A DNA stretch of 64,000 bases from FACHB-1406 sp034189065 (GCA_034189065.1 JAXHVQ010000002.1:52035-116034); one strand, 5' to 3'. Counted from the first letter of the stretch, positions 8,056 to 17,114 are shown. The notes: generated by a model from the sequence alone, not told the origin. Numbers and translations: made by a program.

Positions 8056-9549
8056 CTACCGAGGTTTGTCGGACAATGGCGCGCTTTCAGCCTCACCCGC
8101 GCGTCGCGGTTGAGGCTCGTTTGGCCAGGGAATTTCGGGTTGAACGGCAAGTTGGCGAGCCACTGCACTTGCGCCAAAGCGATTGAGATGGCTGGGATCC
8201 TCAAAAAGATTGTTCGCTTGCAGTGCCGGATTGCGCGCAAGATCGACAAATCTAAAATTGAGGTCGTTGCTCAAGAATTGCATAAACGCGCGAAATTGTT
8301 GCTCGAAACGCGATCGCGCGGGATCGAGATAATCTTGGGTGAGGGGCAAGTTGACAAAAACCAGCGGGATTTGTTGGGCTTGCGTGTAAGCCACAAGACG
8401 TTTCAATGCCACCGTTTGCTCGCCCCAAAGGTTAAAGTTTTGATAGTCGCCGTCGTAGCGTCCCGCAACGCGCGGAAACTGCTGATAATAGGTTGTGGGA
8501 TCGAAGCGGTTGGAGACGGGGAGAAAACCATTAGCATCAATGGCGTTTAAATCTGCCGCGCGTGCTACTTTTGTCTCCCAGAAGTTGAAATCGAAAGGGA
8601 GTGAAGTTCCCTCAAGAGCAAGCAAGCTATTCAATTTTGAAGCGGGAGAATGGCTCTCGATTTGGGGATCGTTCGACCAACCTGTTGAATGTTGAATGGA
8701 AAAGGCTTGACTTTGCTCGCAATTTTCATCCAACTGAATTTCGCTTTGCGGCAGAGAAGGACGGTTGCCTATTCTCAGTTGTTGATAGCCCGTCGAGGCG
8801 ACAATGCCATTATAAGTGCGATCGCCGCGCCCGCTATTAAACGCCCTTACGCCGTCTGCCCAAACAATCAGTTGGGGCAGTTGTTCGGGAGTTAGCAGTT
8901 CTCGCAGGACGAAATCAACGACTTGCGCTGTTGCGCCGTTGATGCCAAAATTAAAAATTCTCAAATTCGGTCGTCCTTGACGGGCAAGTTCGGCTTGCAA
9001 TTGTTTGACATCTACGCCCTGAATGGCTCGGGAACTGCCGATAACCAAAACGTCTGGAGGTCCGACAGCAGCGACGTAGGACAAAAAGAGCAATAGTTGT
9101 TCGTCGAGGAAAGAACTGTTAAAGCTGTCAAAGGGACGCGGAATTTTAGCCGCGCTGTTTTGTTGCGCTGCCATCAGGTTTTGCTGATACTCCGTCACCT
9201 TTTTTTGGGCAAAGACGCGCTGGGGACTGGTAACGGGAACCGACTGCATGGCGGCAATGGCTTGCATCCACTGCAAGACAACAGAATCCCAATCCGGGGG
9301 CGTTCTGGCGCTTTGAGCGAGGGTAGCGGCGTTGAGTGCTTTCTCCATCGCCACCGCAAGGGGATTAGCGATCGCGCACGCGGAACCCTCTCCCTCGGAC
9401 ACGAGTGAGGGTTGGGACGCTCTGCGAGAAGGCGCTTCCGACTTTTGAGGATTTCTGGCACCGAGCAGCGAGCAGCTACTTGTTAAAATTGCCAGAAGAG
9501 CTGCCATCGCGCCGCGTATTTCCTTGCGTTTCAAAACAAGTCTCGGCAT
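8056..9549 (-). CDS. Lipoprotein with an SGNH/AlgX-like domain (DUF1574-like)
   Basis: 497 residues. The N-terminus is a lipoprotein signal with lipobox LTSSC near residue 26, so it should be lipid-anchored. A linker and helical region lead to a fold opening with LVIGSSRAIQGVD (block I serine of SGNH hydrolases). The chain ends with DPSHLNRFGASAVARQL, the D-x2-H block V. These positions of Ser, Asp and His match SGNH/AlgJ-like O-acetyltransfer or esterase proteins and the cyanobacterial DUF1574 family. The substrate is unknown; modification of an exported polysaccharide is the usual inference. It lies alone on the minus strand between repeats. Confidence 0.75.
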   Translation of the reverse strand: MPRLVLKRKEIRGAMAALLAILTSSCSLLGARNPQKSEAPSRRASQPSLVSEGEGSACAIANPLAVAMEKALNAATLAQSARTPPDWDSVVLQWMQAIAAMQSVPVTSPQRVFAQKKVTEYQQNLMAAQQNSAAKIPRPFDSFNSSFLDEQLLLFLSYVAAVGPPDVLVIGSSRAIQGVDVKQLQAELARQGRPNLRIFNFGINGATAQVVDFVLRELLTPEQLPQLIVWADGVRAFNSGRGDRTYNGIVASTGYQQLRIGNRPSLPQSEIQLDENCEQSQAFSIQHSTGWSNDPQIESHSPASKLNSLLALEGTSLPFDFNFWETKVARAADLNAIDANGFLPVSNRFDPTTYYQQFPRVAGRYDGDYQNFNLWGEQTVALKRLVAYTQAQQIPLVFVNLPLTQDYLDPARSRFEQQFRAFMQFLSNDLNFRFVDLARNPALQANNLFEDPSHLNRFGASAVARQLAVQPEIPWPNEPQPRRAGEAESAPLSDKPR

Positions 9550-9800
9550 TGAGCTTTTTGAATATTGAAAGCAACGGTTGCTTCCTCAGTTTACCTCTCA
9601 ATGGGAGTTTGGGATCCTTGGCGGGATCGGCGCTCTCACTTTGGGAAGATTATTCATCAAAGGTGCGTTTTGTCAAGCTCTTTGTAAATTTACGTGAATG
9701 GCGATGCGATCGTTACAATAGAACGAGAGATCGGCAGAAGTGGAGCAGCAATTCAAAACTCTTAACTCAACGCTCATGCTGAATGCGAATTTAAGTCAAA

Positions 9801-9876
9801 ATGTTATCTCCATCACCCATAACTCATCGCTCAAAACTCATCACTCATCACTCTGAACCCATAACTCTGAACTCAT
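9801..9876. repeat. STRR tract (AACTCATCACTCATC-type) directly before a start codon
   Basis: Degenerate 7-mer copies of the CTCATCA / ACCCATAACTC type run up to the ATG at 9877. The repeat therefore occupies the ribosome-binding region of the next gene, where no Shine-Dalgarno motif is visible. Confidence 0.75.
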
Positions 9877-11292
9877 ATGTGGCTAGTTGCTATTTTAGTT
9901 TGCGCAGGTTGGATTTTATCTTTGTGCTTTCACGAATTTTGCCATGCCCTCGTCGCCTATTGGGGGGGAGATATCTCAGTTAAGGATAAGGGGTATTTAA
10001 CCTTCAATCCGCTCAAATATACAGATCCCGGTCTAAGTTTAGTCTTACCTCTTTTCTTTCTACTTTTAGGAGGAATTGCCCTACCCGGAGGTGCTGTTTA
10101 TATTAACCACAGTTTACTGCGCGATCGCAAGTGGGAAAGTGCAGTTTCCGCAGCGGGGCCTTTAGCCAATGTTCTAATTGTTTTGGCACTCTCTATTCCC
10201 TTTCAGTTAGGTTGGAATCGTTTTGATTTGACCGAACTCAACAGCGAAACTTTTGTGACAGGGACGTTGATTTTTGTCAGTCTAGCGTTCCTAATTCTCA
10301 TTAATATTTACGTTATTTTAATCAATCTTCTTCCCATTCCTTCTCTCGATGGCTACGGCATCATCGATCCCTGGCTGCCCCACTCCGTGCAACGGTATCT
10401 CAAACAATTTGGAAAGTACGGAATTTGGATATTAATCGGGCTTTTATGGTTTGTCCGTCCCTTCAATCAATTTTTATGGAACCTCACAGAAACAATTAGT
10501 GAATTTCTAAAAATTCCTGTAGAAAGTGCACTCATTGGAGGAGAAATATTCAGACAGTATTCTGTTGTGTTAGTTGTGGGATTGCTCGCTGTTTTATGGC
10601 TGTTTGGCAGTAAAGAAAAACAGTGGTATGTTAAAGGTAATAATTGGGTTGGGGTGAAACGGTACTCCAGAGCGCTGACTTGTTACGATCGAGCCTTAAA
10701 AATTAAACCCGATTATATAGAAGCTTGGCAGGGAAAAGGTTACGTTTTGATGCAATTGCAACGCTATGAAGAGGCGATCGCGTGTTACGACAAAGCCATT
10801 GAATTAAACCCTCAACAGAGTCAATCGTGGTTTGTACGAGGGTTGATTTTAACGAATTTGCAGCGCTACGAAGAAGCGATCGCGTCCTTTGATAAAGCAA
10901 CATTGCTACAACCCGATGGCGCTGAAATTTGGTTATATCGAGGTCAAACGTTGCTAGAATTGCAGCAGTACGAAACCGCGATCGCATCCTTCGATCGCAC
11001 GATTTCTCTTCAACCCAAACGCGATACAACATCCTATGCGTGGTACTATCGTAGCTATGCTTTATCTAGGCTAAAACGCGAGGAAGAGGCGATTTCAGCG
11101 TGCGATCGCGCCATCGAACTTCAACCCAATTCCGGCGTTTTTTGGATGCTTCGCGGCGATTTATTTGCAGCATCAGGACGCGATGAAGAAAGTTTAGCAT
11201 CCTACGAACAAGCTTTCCACTTTCAACCCAATTTATCTGAAGCTCGGAATAAGCGCGATCGGCTTTTGAAAAAATTGAATCTATTGAAATAA
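9877..11292 (+). CDS. Site-2 protease-like M50 metalloprotease fused to TPR repeats
   Basis: 471 residues. The first 230 are hydrophobic with the M50 zinc motif HEFCH (HExxH) near residue 24 and the second motif LINLLPIPSLDGYG (N/P..DG), both in membrane segments. Residues about 245-465 are six TPR units of the form YSRALTCYDRALKIKPDY / YEEAIACYDKAIELNP. Site-2 proteases cut membrane-embedded substrates such as anti-sigma factors; a C-terminal TPR array would recruit partners in the cytoplasm. All catalytic residues are present and the gene is intact. Cyanobacterial M50-TPR fusions exist, but a substrate cannot be named from sequence. Confidence 0.9.
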   Translation: MWLVAILVCAGWILSLCFHEFCHALVAYWGGDISVKDKGYLTFNPLKYTDPGLSLVLPLFFLLLGGIALPGGAVYINHSLLRDRKWESAVSAAGPLANVLIVLALSIPFQLGWNRFDLTELNSETFVTGTLIFVSLAFLILINIYVILINLLPIPSLDGYGIIDPWLPHSVQRYLKQFGKYGIWILIGLLWFVRPFNQFLWNLTETISEFLKIPVESALIGGEIFRQYSVVLVVGLLAVLWLFGSKEKQWYVKGNNWVGVKRYSRALTCYDRALKIKPDYIEAWQGKGYVLMQLQRYEEAIACYDKAIELNPQQSQSWFVRGLILTNLQRYEEAIASFDKATLLQPDGAEIWLYRGQTLLELQQYETAIASFDRTISLQPKRDTTSYAWYYRSYALSRLKREEEAISACDRAIELQPNSGVFWMLRGDLFAASGRDEESLASYEQAFHFQPNLSEARNKRDRLLKKLNLLK

Positions 11293-11322
11293 CTTTCTCC
11301 TTACCCAGGTGAATTATTCCCT

Positions 11323-11613
11323 TTACAAATCTGTAAAAAGAGATAAAACAAAATAAACCATAGCGCCAATAATTGCAGCAACGAGAAGTCGATGACCAAG
11401 GCTTAAAAGGAACTCGCCTGATTCCTGCAACCATTCTAGCTGCGCGGAAAAATAATCGGGTATTCCAGATAAAAAAGCCATAAAATCCGGGAGTTCAAAT
11501 TCTATCCCTAATAAAGCAATTAAAGTTGCCACAAAAATAAAGAGCAGAGCTATCGCGCAGATTGTGACAACCATTTTCACCAATAATTCTGTAACCTGCT
11601 TTACAAATTCCAT
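11323..11613 (-). CDS. Small two-span membrane protein, unknown function
   Basis: 96 residues from the ATG at 11613, with two hydrophobic spans (VVTICAIALLFIFVATLIALLG and LLVAAIIGAMVYFVLSL) around a short loop. It has no recognised domain. It converges tail to tail with the M50-TPR gene, about 30 bp away. Codon use and topology look genuine, but it could be poorly conserved. Confidence 0.55.
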   Translation of the reverse strand: MEFVKQVTELLVKMVVTICAIALLFIFVATLIALLGIEFELPDFMAFLSGIPDYFSAQLEWLQESGEFLLSLGHRLLVAAIIGAMVYFVLSLFTDL

Positions 11614-11766
11614 CGCTGCATCCCACTCGTTGTGACTAAAGTTTATATTAGATGACTGCCGGGAACAATCTCTACTACTATCTCATACCCATTAAAAAAT
11701 AAGAAATCTAGATAGCTTAAGGGTTTCAGCGATATTGAGGTGCAGTTCCACCTTGGAGAATAGGTA

Positions 11767-11860
11767 TCATTGGGCGCGATCGCGTTTCAACTGCTGTACC
11801 TCTTCTATTGTCAGTCCTGTAGTACGCGCGATCGTTTCTTCGCCCAAACCTTTACAATTA
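11767..11860 (-). pseudogene. C-terminal relic of an Rpn/PD-(D/E)XK-type transposase-like protein
   Basis: A stop at 11769-11767 ends a frame reading GLGEETIARTTGLTIEEVQQ. This matches the short helical tail ('IARxTGLSIEEIQ') of Rpn-family PD-(D/E)XK nuclease transposases common in cyanobacteria. The rest of the gene is missing; the frame meets a stop upstream and then the IS630 relic. Confidence 0.55.
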
Positions 11861-11914
11861 CCATCGCGTTGATTGTGAATATCAATTTCTCGATCTCAGA
11901 TGCGATCGCTTGTA

Positions 11915-12545
11915 TGAATTGAGGCTCGATCTATAAAAGCAACAGTCGGCTTTGAAATTTCTTGACTAAATCTATCCAGAAAATCAACGACGATATTGCT
12001 ATCGATTTTGCCCGTTCTTATCTCGTAGAATAGTTCGTTTTTCGGTTCATAAATCCGAGAATATTAATTCTTTTACTTTGACTACTTCTAAGAGTGATTC
12101 TTTGATTTTGGCTCTTCATTACTTAGTATACCAAACTATCAATTGAAACGGATGAGAAGCGTGATATCCTGCAATTTTTCGCAAATTAGTGTCTCCGCCT
12201 CCCCAAGTAATTCTAAAATAATGTCCAAAATGCTTGCTAGGTAAGAATTTTGGACATCGCATGAGGTAGATTAGCATACTAGGTACCGAAGAACCTTCAT
12301 TTTTTTCTTGCCAACCATAAGGAATTGGAGGTTTTAAAGAAAACCCACTCTCATCAAAATAACGGATATCAATTTCTTCCTCTTCCTTTTTGATTATAAA
12401 GCCCCACCATTTTTTGGTCTTCCCACCTTGTAAACCAGTTATGGAGAGTTTTTCGACGAACTCCAAAAATTGCCAGGATATTTGCTAATATATATAAGTT
12501 GTTCGGCTGTTAGATTGTGACTCCAAATTTTCTCAAAGGTAACAG
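11915..12545 (-). pseudogene. IS630-family transposase, degraded
   Basis: Pieces of one IS630 transposase are spread over three frames in the right order. They are an N-terminal helix-turn-helix (LAIFGVRRKTLHNWFTRWE, about 12480-12400), the first DDE strand (IRYFDESGFSLKPPIPYGWQ, about 12370-12310), the segment SQSKRINILGFMNRK (about 12090-12040), and FYEIRTGKIDSNIVVDFLDRF then KPTVAFIDRASIHTS (about 12030-11930). Frameshifts, an internal deletion after the HTH and an inserted segment at 12124-12281 make it non-functional. Conserved DDE aspartates are still readable. No intact terminal inverted repeats were identified. Confidence 0.8.
12124..12281. mobile_element. Short insertion with terminal inverted repeats inside the IS630 relic (MITE-like)
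   Basis: TAGTATAC at 12124-12131 and GCATACTA at 12274-12281 are inverted repeats (7 of 8). The insert separates the IS630 segments ending ..SSVPS and starting ..SSQSKRIN, which are adjacent in intact IS630 proteins. Inside is a perfect 11-bp inverted repeat, ATGTCCAAAAT / ATTTTGGACAT (12221-12256). The true left edge may lie up to 45 bp further, because the transposase frame resumes only near 12085. Confidence 0.5.
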
Positions 12546-12603
12546 GTAATAGGCACTATCATAACAGAGAAATCTCAGTTTAAATGCGTGTTAGCTTATC
12601 AAC

Positions 12604-13299
12604 TCAAAAATCTTGATATCCTTGCTGAAATCGTTCCTTACCACTCCATTCTACAATACTGCCGTGGGCTACAATTACTCGATCGAAATCCCAGAGTAAA
12701 ATATTTTGAACTGACTGTTTTACTTTCTCCTTATCTCGCGTTGCTATTCGTTCTAAGAGTGAGGGGCGCAATTGTTGATATCCTCCCAAAACGCGGGTAA
12801 TAAGTTTAGTCGTCCAAGGAGAGGTCTCGTCAAAGTGAAAAGCAGCATCGGTTAGCACTAAAGTTCGGCTTTCTGAATGGAAAAATACGCACTCGTTAAG
12901 AGCGTGCGAACCCGTGAAATCGAGCGTTTCAAATCCCTCAAAAAATAGAGATTCAATTCCTGGTAAAAACGAACTTTTATCTACTTTTAGTTCTCGGTCG
13001 ATGGAGAGTTCGGGCTGCTTTTCGGCTAAACCCGGTGCTGCCCATACAGTCGCTTGGGGATAGGCTGCTTTAAAACTGGATAAAAATAAATAGTGATATA
13101 AATTGGGGGCGACAATGTGAGTCACTTCTCCAAGTTCGTTAAGCTGGCGAACGAGGTCTGGATTGGCTTGAATTGGGGAAACGATCGCTAATTCGCGATC
13201 GCGGAATCGAATAACGGTCATTCGCGTTCCCACATTCAGTCCAAAATACTTAAAAGGGTGTTCGGAAACCCAAAGATTGCGATCGATTTCTCGAAGCAT
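12604..13299 (-). CDS. DUF4336 protein, metallo-beta-lactamase-like fold
   Basis: 231 residues from the ATG at 13299. It starts MLREIDRNLWVSEHPFKYFGLNVG, then VTHIVAPNLYHYLFLSSFKAAYP, ending DRVIVAHGSIVEWSG. These are hallmarks of DUF4336 proteins, which have a metallo-beta-lactamase-like architecture but replace the HxHxDH zinc motif (here NLYHYLF). A hydrolytic role is therefore unproven. It is common in cyanobacteria and plants. The gene stands alone, with the IS630 relic downstream. Confidence 0.85.
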   Translation of the reverse strand: MLREIDRNLWVSEHPFKYFGLNVGTRMTVIRFRDRELAIVSPIQANPDLVRQLNELGEVTHIVAPNLYHYLFLSSFKAAYPQATVWAAPGLAEKQPELSIDRELKVDKSSFLPGIESLFFEGFETLDFTGSHALNECVFFHSESRTLVLTDAAFHFDETSPWTTKLITRVLGGYQQLRPSLLERIATRDKEKVKQSVQNILLWDFDRVIVAHGSIVEWSGKERFQQGYQDF

Positions 13300-13330
13300 A
13301 AAGGTTATTTTAATTTAAAATCGGGAATTT

Positions 13331-14248
13331 TTAATTAATCGGTTCCAAAGTTGGAGCAACCGTATTAAACACTGTATCAACTTTTTTCGTCGCCTCTTCT
13401 GTTGCAGCGGCAACGAGCAAGATGAGAATTTTTCCGGGAACCTGACGGGATAAAATTAAACCGCTTAACGATTGGGGATCTCCACCTTGGGTTAAACTCC
13501 CCGTCCACGGAATTTTTACACCGCCAAAAGCCGGTTCAAACATTTCGGCGACGACAAAGCCTTCGCCTCGGGCAAAGGCTTCAATGGCGACTTGGGCTAA
13601 AGAAGCTTCGTTTAAAGGATTATCCACCGCTCTCGGTCGTGCGGTTACGGTGTAGGCTAAGTTACCGTCGGGCGAAGCTATACTGGTGACACCCGCAAGG
13701 GAAATGGCTTCGTATCCTTCGATAATGCCAACTTGATAGCCGATGGCGGTATCGGTGTAGGGAGTTTCGGCTAGAGGAAGGGCGGCAGGAAGCGACTCGG
13801 TTGCTTCGGCAGAGGGAACCCCTTCGGACGTGGGAGTTGGAGTTGGAGTTGGAGTTTCTGCGGGTGTGGGTGTGGGAGTTGGAGTTGGAGTCGCTGGGGG
13901 AGAGGGAGATGGCGACTCGGTTGCTTCGGGAGAGGGAGTTGGAGTCGCTGTGGGAGAAGGAGATGGCGACTCGGTTGCTTCGGGAGAGGGAGATGGAGTC
14001 GCTGGGGGAGAGGGAGATGGCGACTCGGTTGCTTCGGGAGAGGGGGATGGCGAAACTGCGGGTGTTGGAGAGGGCGATGGTGGCGAATCTTGAATGTCTG
14101 TGGGCACTTCGGGTAAAGCGGGGGAAGAAGGGAGTTGTTGGGCTTGTACGGCGGTGGGGCATTGGGCGATTCCGCGCGAGAAGGGGAAGGCGATCGCGAT
14201 CGCGGTTATCAGTACAATAGTTATAAACCCAATCCAATTTCGTTTCAT
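13331..14248 (-). CDS. Exported Ser/Pro-repeat protein with a C-terminal globular domain
   Basis: 305 residues from the ATG at 14248. A signal peptide or anchor (WIGFITIVLITAIAIAFPF) is followed by about 100 residues of tandem Ser/Pro/Thr repeats built on an 18-residue unit (SPSPEATESPSPSPPATP). A C-terminal domain of about 150 residues follows (YQVGIIEGYEAISLAGVTSI, then VDNPLNEASLAQVAIEAFARG). The repeats look like a wall-spanning or extended linker. The C-domain is typical of cyanobacterial conserved hypotheticals; no activity can be assigned. The repeat DNA is a minisatellite whose copy number may vary. Confidence 0.8.
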   Translation of the reverse strand: MKRNWIGFITIVLITAIAIAFPFSRGIAQCPTAVQAQQLPSSPALPEVPTDIQDSPPSPSPTPAVSPSPSPEATESPSPSPPATPSPSPEATESPSPSPTATPTPSPEATESPSPSPPATPTPTPTPTPAETPTPTPTPTSEGVPSAEATESLPAALPLAETPYTDTAIGYQVGIIEGYEAISLAGVTSIASPDGNLAYTVTARPRAVDNPLNEASLAQVAIEAFARGEGFVVAEMFEPAFGGVKIPWTGSLTQGGDPQSLSGLILSRQVPGKILILLVAAATEEATKKVDTVFNTVAPTLEPIN

Positions 14249-14284
14249 CGTTTTTGTATAAGTATTTCCCTAGTAATTATGAGT

Positions 14285-14866
14285 TTAATTTTCCAAAATG
14301 GGTTGTAAGTCTAAAATAAAACCGGGTAAAACTTCTTCGCCTGAAAGGGTTTGAGGCGACGACAAAATCTCAACAGTTTGGTTGGGGCGATAGATTTCTA
14401 CAGTCTGCGTTCTCGGATTAATGAGCCAGCCTAAAAGCAGACCGTTGTCAAGATATTCTTGCATTTTTTGGCGAGTTTGTTCGATGTTGTCCGATTCTGA
14501 GACCAGTTCTACGGCAAAATTAGGACATAAGGGGAGAAATCGCTTGCGCTGTTGTGAAGTTAAAGCATTCCAGCGTTCTATGGGTACCCAGGCCAGGTCT
14601 GGAGACCGGGTTGCACCATTGGGCAAGCGAAACCCTGTGGAGGAATCAAAAGCTTTACCGAGGCGGTTTTGACGATTCCAAAGCCACAGTTGTCCATCTA
14701 ATTCAAAATTGCGATCGCCTGTTTCTCCTCCCGTTGGTGGCATCACGACTAATTCTCCTTTTGCGGTTAATTCTAAGCGCGCGTCGCCGTTAATTGCGGC
14801 AATTTGTTCAAACTGTTGGTCTGTGAGTTTGATAACGGGAGATAAATCTAAGGTTACGATGGTCAT
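14285..14866 (-). CDS. Uma2 family (DUF820) endonuclease-like protein
   Basis: 193 residues from the ATG at 14866. It carries the Uma2 signature: LTAKGELVVMPPTGGETGDRN, then GFRLPNGATRSPDLAWV, then CPNFAVELVSESDN, then YLDNGLLLGWLINPRTQTVEIYRP. The residues PDLAWV and ELVSESD correspond to the D..E-x-K-like nuclease core of the restriction-endonuclease fold, but the usual lysine position reads as serine here. Uma2 genes are heavily amplified in cyanobacteria and their role is uncertain. STRRs flank the start codon. Confidence 0.9.
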   Translation of the reverse strand: MTIVTLDLSPVIKLTDQQFEQIAAINGDARLELTAKGELVVMPPTGGETGDRNFELDGQLWLWNRQNRLGKAFDSSTGFRLPNGATRSPDLAWVPIERWNALTSQQRKRFLPLCPNFAVELVSESDNIEQTRQKMQEYLDNGLLLGWLINPRTQTVEIYRPNQTVEILSSPQTLSGEEVLPGFILDLQPILEN

Positions 14867-15022
14867 TAGTCATTGGGAATTGGGAATTGATGATGGGGAA
14901 TTGGGAATTGGTCATTAGTCATTAGTTGCACAACTCCCGAGCGTCAATAACTATTTACTGATTACTGATTACTGATTACTGATTGCTGATTGCTGATTGC
15001 TGATTGCTGATTACTGATTACT
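14867..15022. repeat. STRR tracts (GGGAATT / TCATTAG and ACTGATT / GCTGATT heptamers)
   Basis: 14867-14925 mixes GGGAATT and TCATTAG units. 14947-15022 is a nearly perfect run of about ten CTGATTA / CTGATTG heptamers that reaches the stop codon of the nucleoside transporter gene, contributing its last bases. Confidence 0.9.
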
Positions 15023-16460
15023 GCCCCAAAACGGCTGTTTGACCAAAATCAAACAATCCGGCAACGCACCCGGTCATCAATGTCGCCAACGTTGCGCCCC
15101 ACAACGCTTTGAACCCCAACGAAGAAACTTCGCCCCGTCGGTCGGGAACGAGGGAGGCTAAACCGCCGATAAAGATGCCGTAGGAGGCGAGGTGGGCGAA
15201 ACCGCAGAGAACGTAGCTGACAATGAGCATTGCGCGATCGCTAATTTCTCCCGCCGCCTTCATTTGCGCTAGGGCGAGATAGGGGGGAATACTGGTTTCA
15301 AATAATCGGCTGCCAATGAGAACCGAAGCATCCCAAAGTTCGTTCCAGTTTAGGGCAACTCCTGTTAAAAATGTCAAGGGTAAAAACAGCATTCCCATAA
15401 CATTTCTTAGGGCATTGCTAAAAAACTGGACGAGGAACGAATCTTGTTGAGCCTCTCCGCCAAAAAGAGATATAATCCCCGATGAAAGCGTCCCCAAAAG
15501 GATATTAAACAGTTCGACAACGCCTAAAATCGCAATGAGAACGGCAGCGATTCCCACCGCCATTTTAACCCCATCGAGCGCGCCCACAATTAAACTATCC
15601 ATTGGGCTGGGTTGTTCTTCTACCTCCTCTTCCACCTCTTCTGGAATCTTGCCCATTGTTTCCGGTTCTTCAACTTCGGGAACTAACAGTTTTGAGATGA
15701 CAAAACAGGCGGGAATGGTCATTAAGGAAGCCGAAACGAGGTGGCCGGTAATGGAGGGAAATGTGGGTCGGAGAATGCCCGCATACAACCCTAAAACCGA
15801 AGAGGCGATGGAACCGAAACAACTGGTGAGAATTGCACAGAGTTCGCTGCGAGTCATGGCAGGGAGGAACGGTTTAACCGCGATCGCCGATTCAATGCCC
15901 ACAAAAATATTCGCCGCGCCCGAAAGCGATTCTGCGCCGCTGATTTGCATCGTTCGCTGAAAAATTTTGGCAAATATCCGAACCACCGGTTGAATTAAAT
16001 GCAAGCGATACATCAAACTCACCAAAGCCGAAAAGAAAATCACCTGGGGGAGGGCGCGAAAGGCGAGAATATAACCGGCGTTGAAATTATCCCCCCCAAT
16101 GCGATCGCCGGGAATGGCAACATAAGGATCGCCCAGAGTGCGGGAAATCCAGCGGACAGCCGGCCCCGGACCGACGATTTGCCCCGGTTGAGGCACAACC
16201 CAATTGCCAAACAGAAACCGCGAACCGGCTTCTGAGGCATCGAGAACGGCGTTGAGAAGCGAGTTAATGCCCTCAACGACTTGAGAACCCACCACAAAGA
16301 CGACAGCCCCTAAAACCAGTTGCAAGCCAATTCCCCAGGCGATGGTTTTCCAGGGGATGATGTCGCGCTCCTCCGAACCCAGCCACGCGATCGCGCAGAG
16401 ACCGAAAATACCTAGAAAAGAGATAATATTTAGCGTAGGATTCACGAGCAGTTCTTCCAT
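15018..16460 (-). CDS. Concentrative nucleoside transporter (CNT/NupC family)
   Basis: About 480 residues taking the ATG at 16460 (MEELLVNPTLN); a start 42 bp upstream lies in an STRR and is unlikely. It is a multi-span membrane protein with CNT motifs: LGDPYVAIPGDRIGG, YILAFRALPQVIFFSALV, the GIESAIAVKPFLPAMTRSEL core, FGSIASSVLGLYAGI, and a C-terminal GFAHLASYGIFIGGLASLVP. CNT proteins import nucleosides coupled to Na+ or H+. A cytoplasmic acidic insert (EEVEEEVEEQPSP) is unusual in length. The gene is intact and appears monocistronic. Confidence 0.93.
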   Translation of the reverse strand: MEELLVNPTLNIISFLGIFGLCAIAWLGSEERDIIPWKTIAWGIGLQLVLGAVVFVVGSQVVEGINSLLNAVLDASEAGSRFLFGNWVVPQPGQIVGPGPAVRWISRTLGDPYVAIPGDRIGGDNFNAGYILAFRALPQVIFFSALVSLMYRLHLIQPVVRIFAKIFQRTMQISGAESLSGAANIFVGIESAIAVKPFLPAMTRSELCAILTSCFGSIASSVLGLYAGILRPTFPSITGHLVSASLMTIPACFVISKLLVPEVEEPETMGKIPEEVEEEVEEQPSPMDSLIVGALDGVKMAVGIAAVLIAILGVVELFNILLGTLSSGIISLFGGEAQQDSFLVQFFSNALRNVMGMLFLPLTFLTGVALNWNELWDASVLIGSRLFETSIPPYLALAQMKAAGEISDRAMLIVSYVLCGFAHLASYGIFIGGLASLVPDRRGEVSSLGFKALWGATLATLMTGCVAGLFDFGQTAVLGQ

Positions 16461-16498
16461 TGATGCCCAATCTACACCAAGACAATAGCATGAGTTTG

Positions 16499-16548
16499 TC
16501 ATTTGTCATTTGTCATTTGTCATTTGTGATTCGTCATTCGTCCGTGGT
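16499..16548. repeat. STRR tract (TCATTTG heptamers)
   Basis: Six to seven tandem TCATTTG / TCATTCG units lie immediately upstream of the nucleoside transporter gene (read on the minus strand as CAAATGA). Each unit contains an ATG on the minus strand, so the apparent upstream start is repeat-derived. Confidence 0.9.
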
Positions 16549-16713
16549 GACGGGTACTCAGATATCTTGTCTCGATTTTTCTCGATCCTCGCTTCCGACT
16601 CCGGCAATTGCCGATATAAGAGGATAATGTTATTGGAACAACGCGAATGATTCCTCCCTGGCGATTCAATGGCGATCGCGCGCTCTTGCTACAAACCCGA
16701 GTACAATAGTGCA

Positions 16714-16986
16714 ATGGAAGCTTTTAACCCAACTCCTCCCAAATGGACGCACGATGCGATCCACTCCCTCCAATTTTGTTGTCCCACTTGCGGCGCGCAA
16801 GCCGATGTCGCGCAACGAGTGTGGATCAACCGCCGCGCCCCCGTGATGAGCGAAGATTATCAACGAAAGTGGCAGGAGTTTTACCACTGCGAGTGCGAAA
16901 CGGTTTGGTGGGCTTGGAGTAGCGATCGCCCCCCTTCGGAGTTTAAGCGTACAGAAGAAGAAGAAGAAGACTCGAATCCATTTTAG
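16714..16986 (+). CDS. Small cysteine-rich conserved hypothetical protein
   Basis: 90 residues from the ATG at 16714 (MEAFNPTPPKWTHDAIHS). A CCPTCGA motif and a later CECE suggest a zinc-binding site of the form CxxC...CxC. An aromatic WINRRAPV / FYHCECETVWWAWSSDRPP region and an acidic tail follow. This type is a recurrent cyanobacterial hypothetical; the function is unknown. It lies 130 bp upstream of accC on the same strand with its own start. The longer frame from 16669 includes HIP1 sequence and is less likely. Confidence 0.75.
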   Translation: MEAFNPTPPKWTHDAIHSLQFCCPTCGAQADVAQRVWINRRAPVMSEDYQRKWQEFYHCECETVWWAWSSDRPPSEFKRTEEEEEDSNPF

Positions 16987-17114
16987 ATTTTAAAGAGTGT
17001 AAATTGACCCTTGGGGGCGCGAAATAGAAGCCCAAATCAAGCCTCTCTATTCCCAAGAGTGAAGATAGCCCACTATTCTAGTATTAAGATTGACTTCCCG
17101 AAGGTCTACACCCG

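Noticed and set aside
13801..14220. Plus-strand Glu/Arg and Gly/Val repeat frames
   Set aside because: They are complements of the Ser/Pro minisatellite; apparent repeats reflect the DNA repeat, not a protein.
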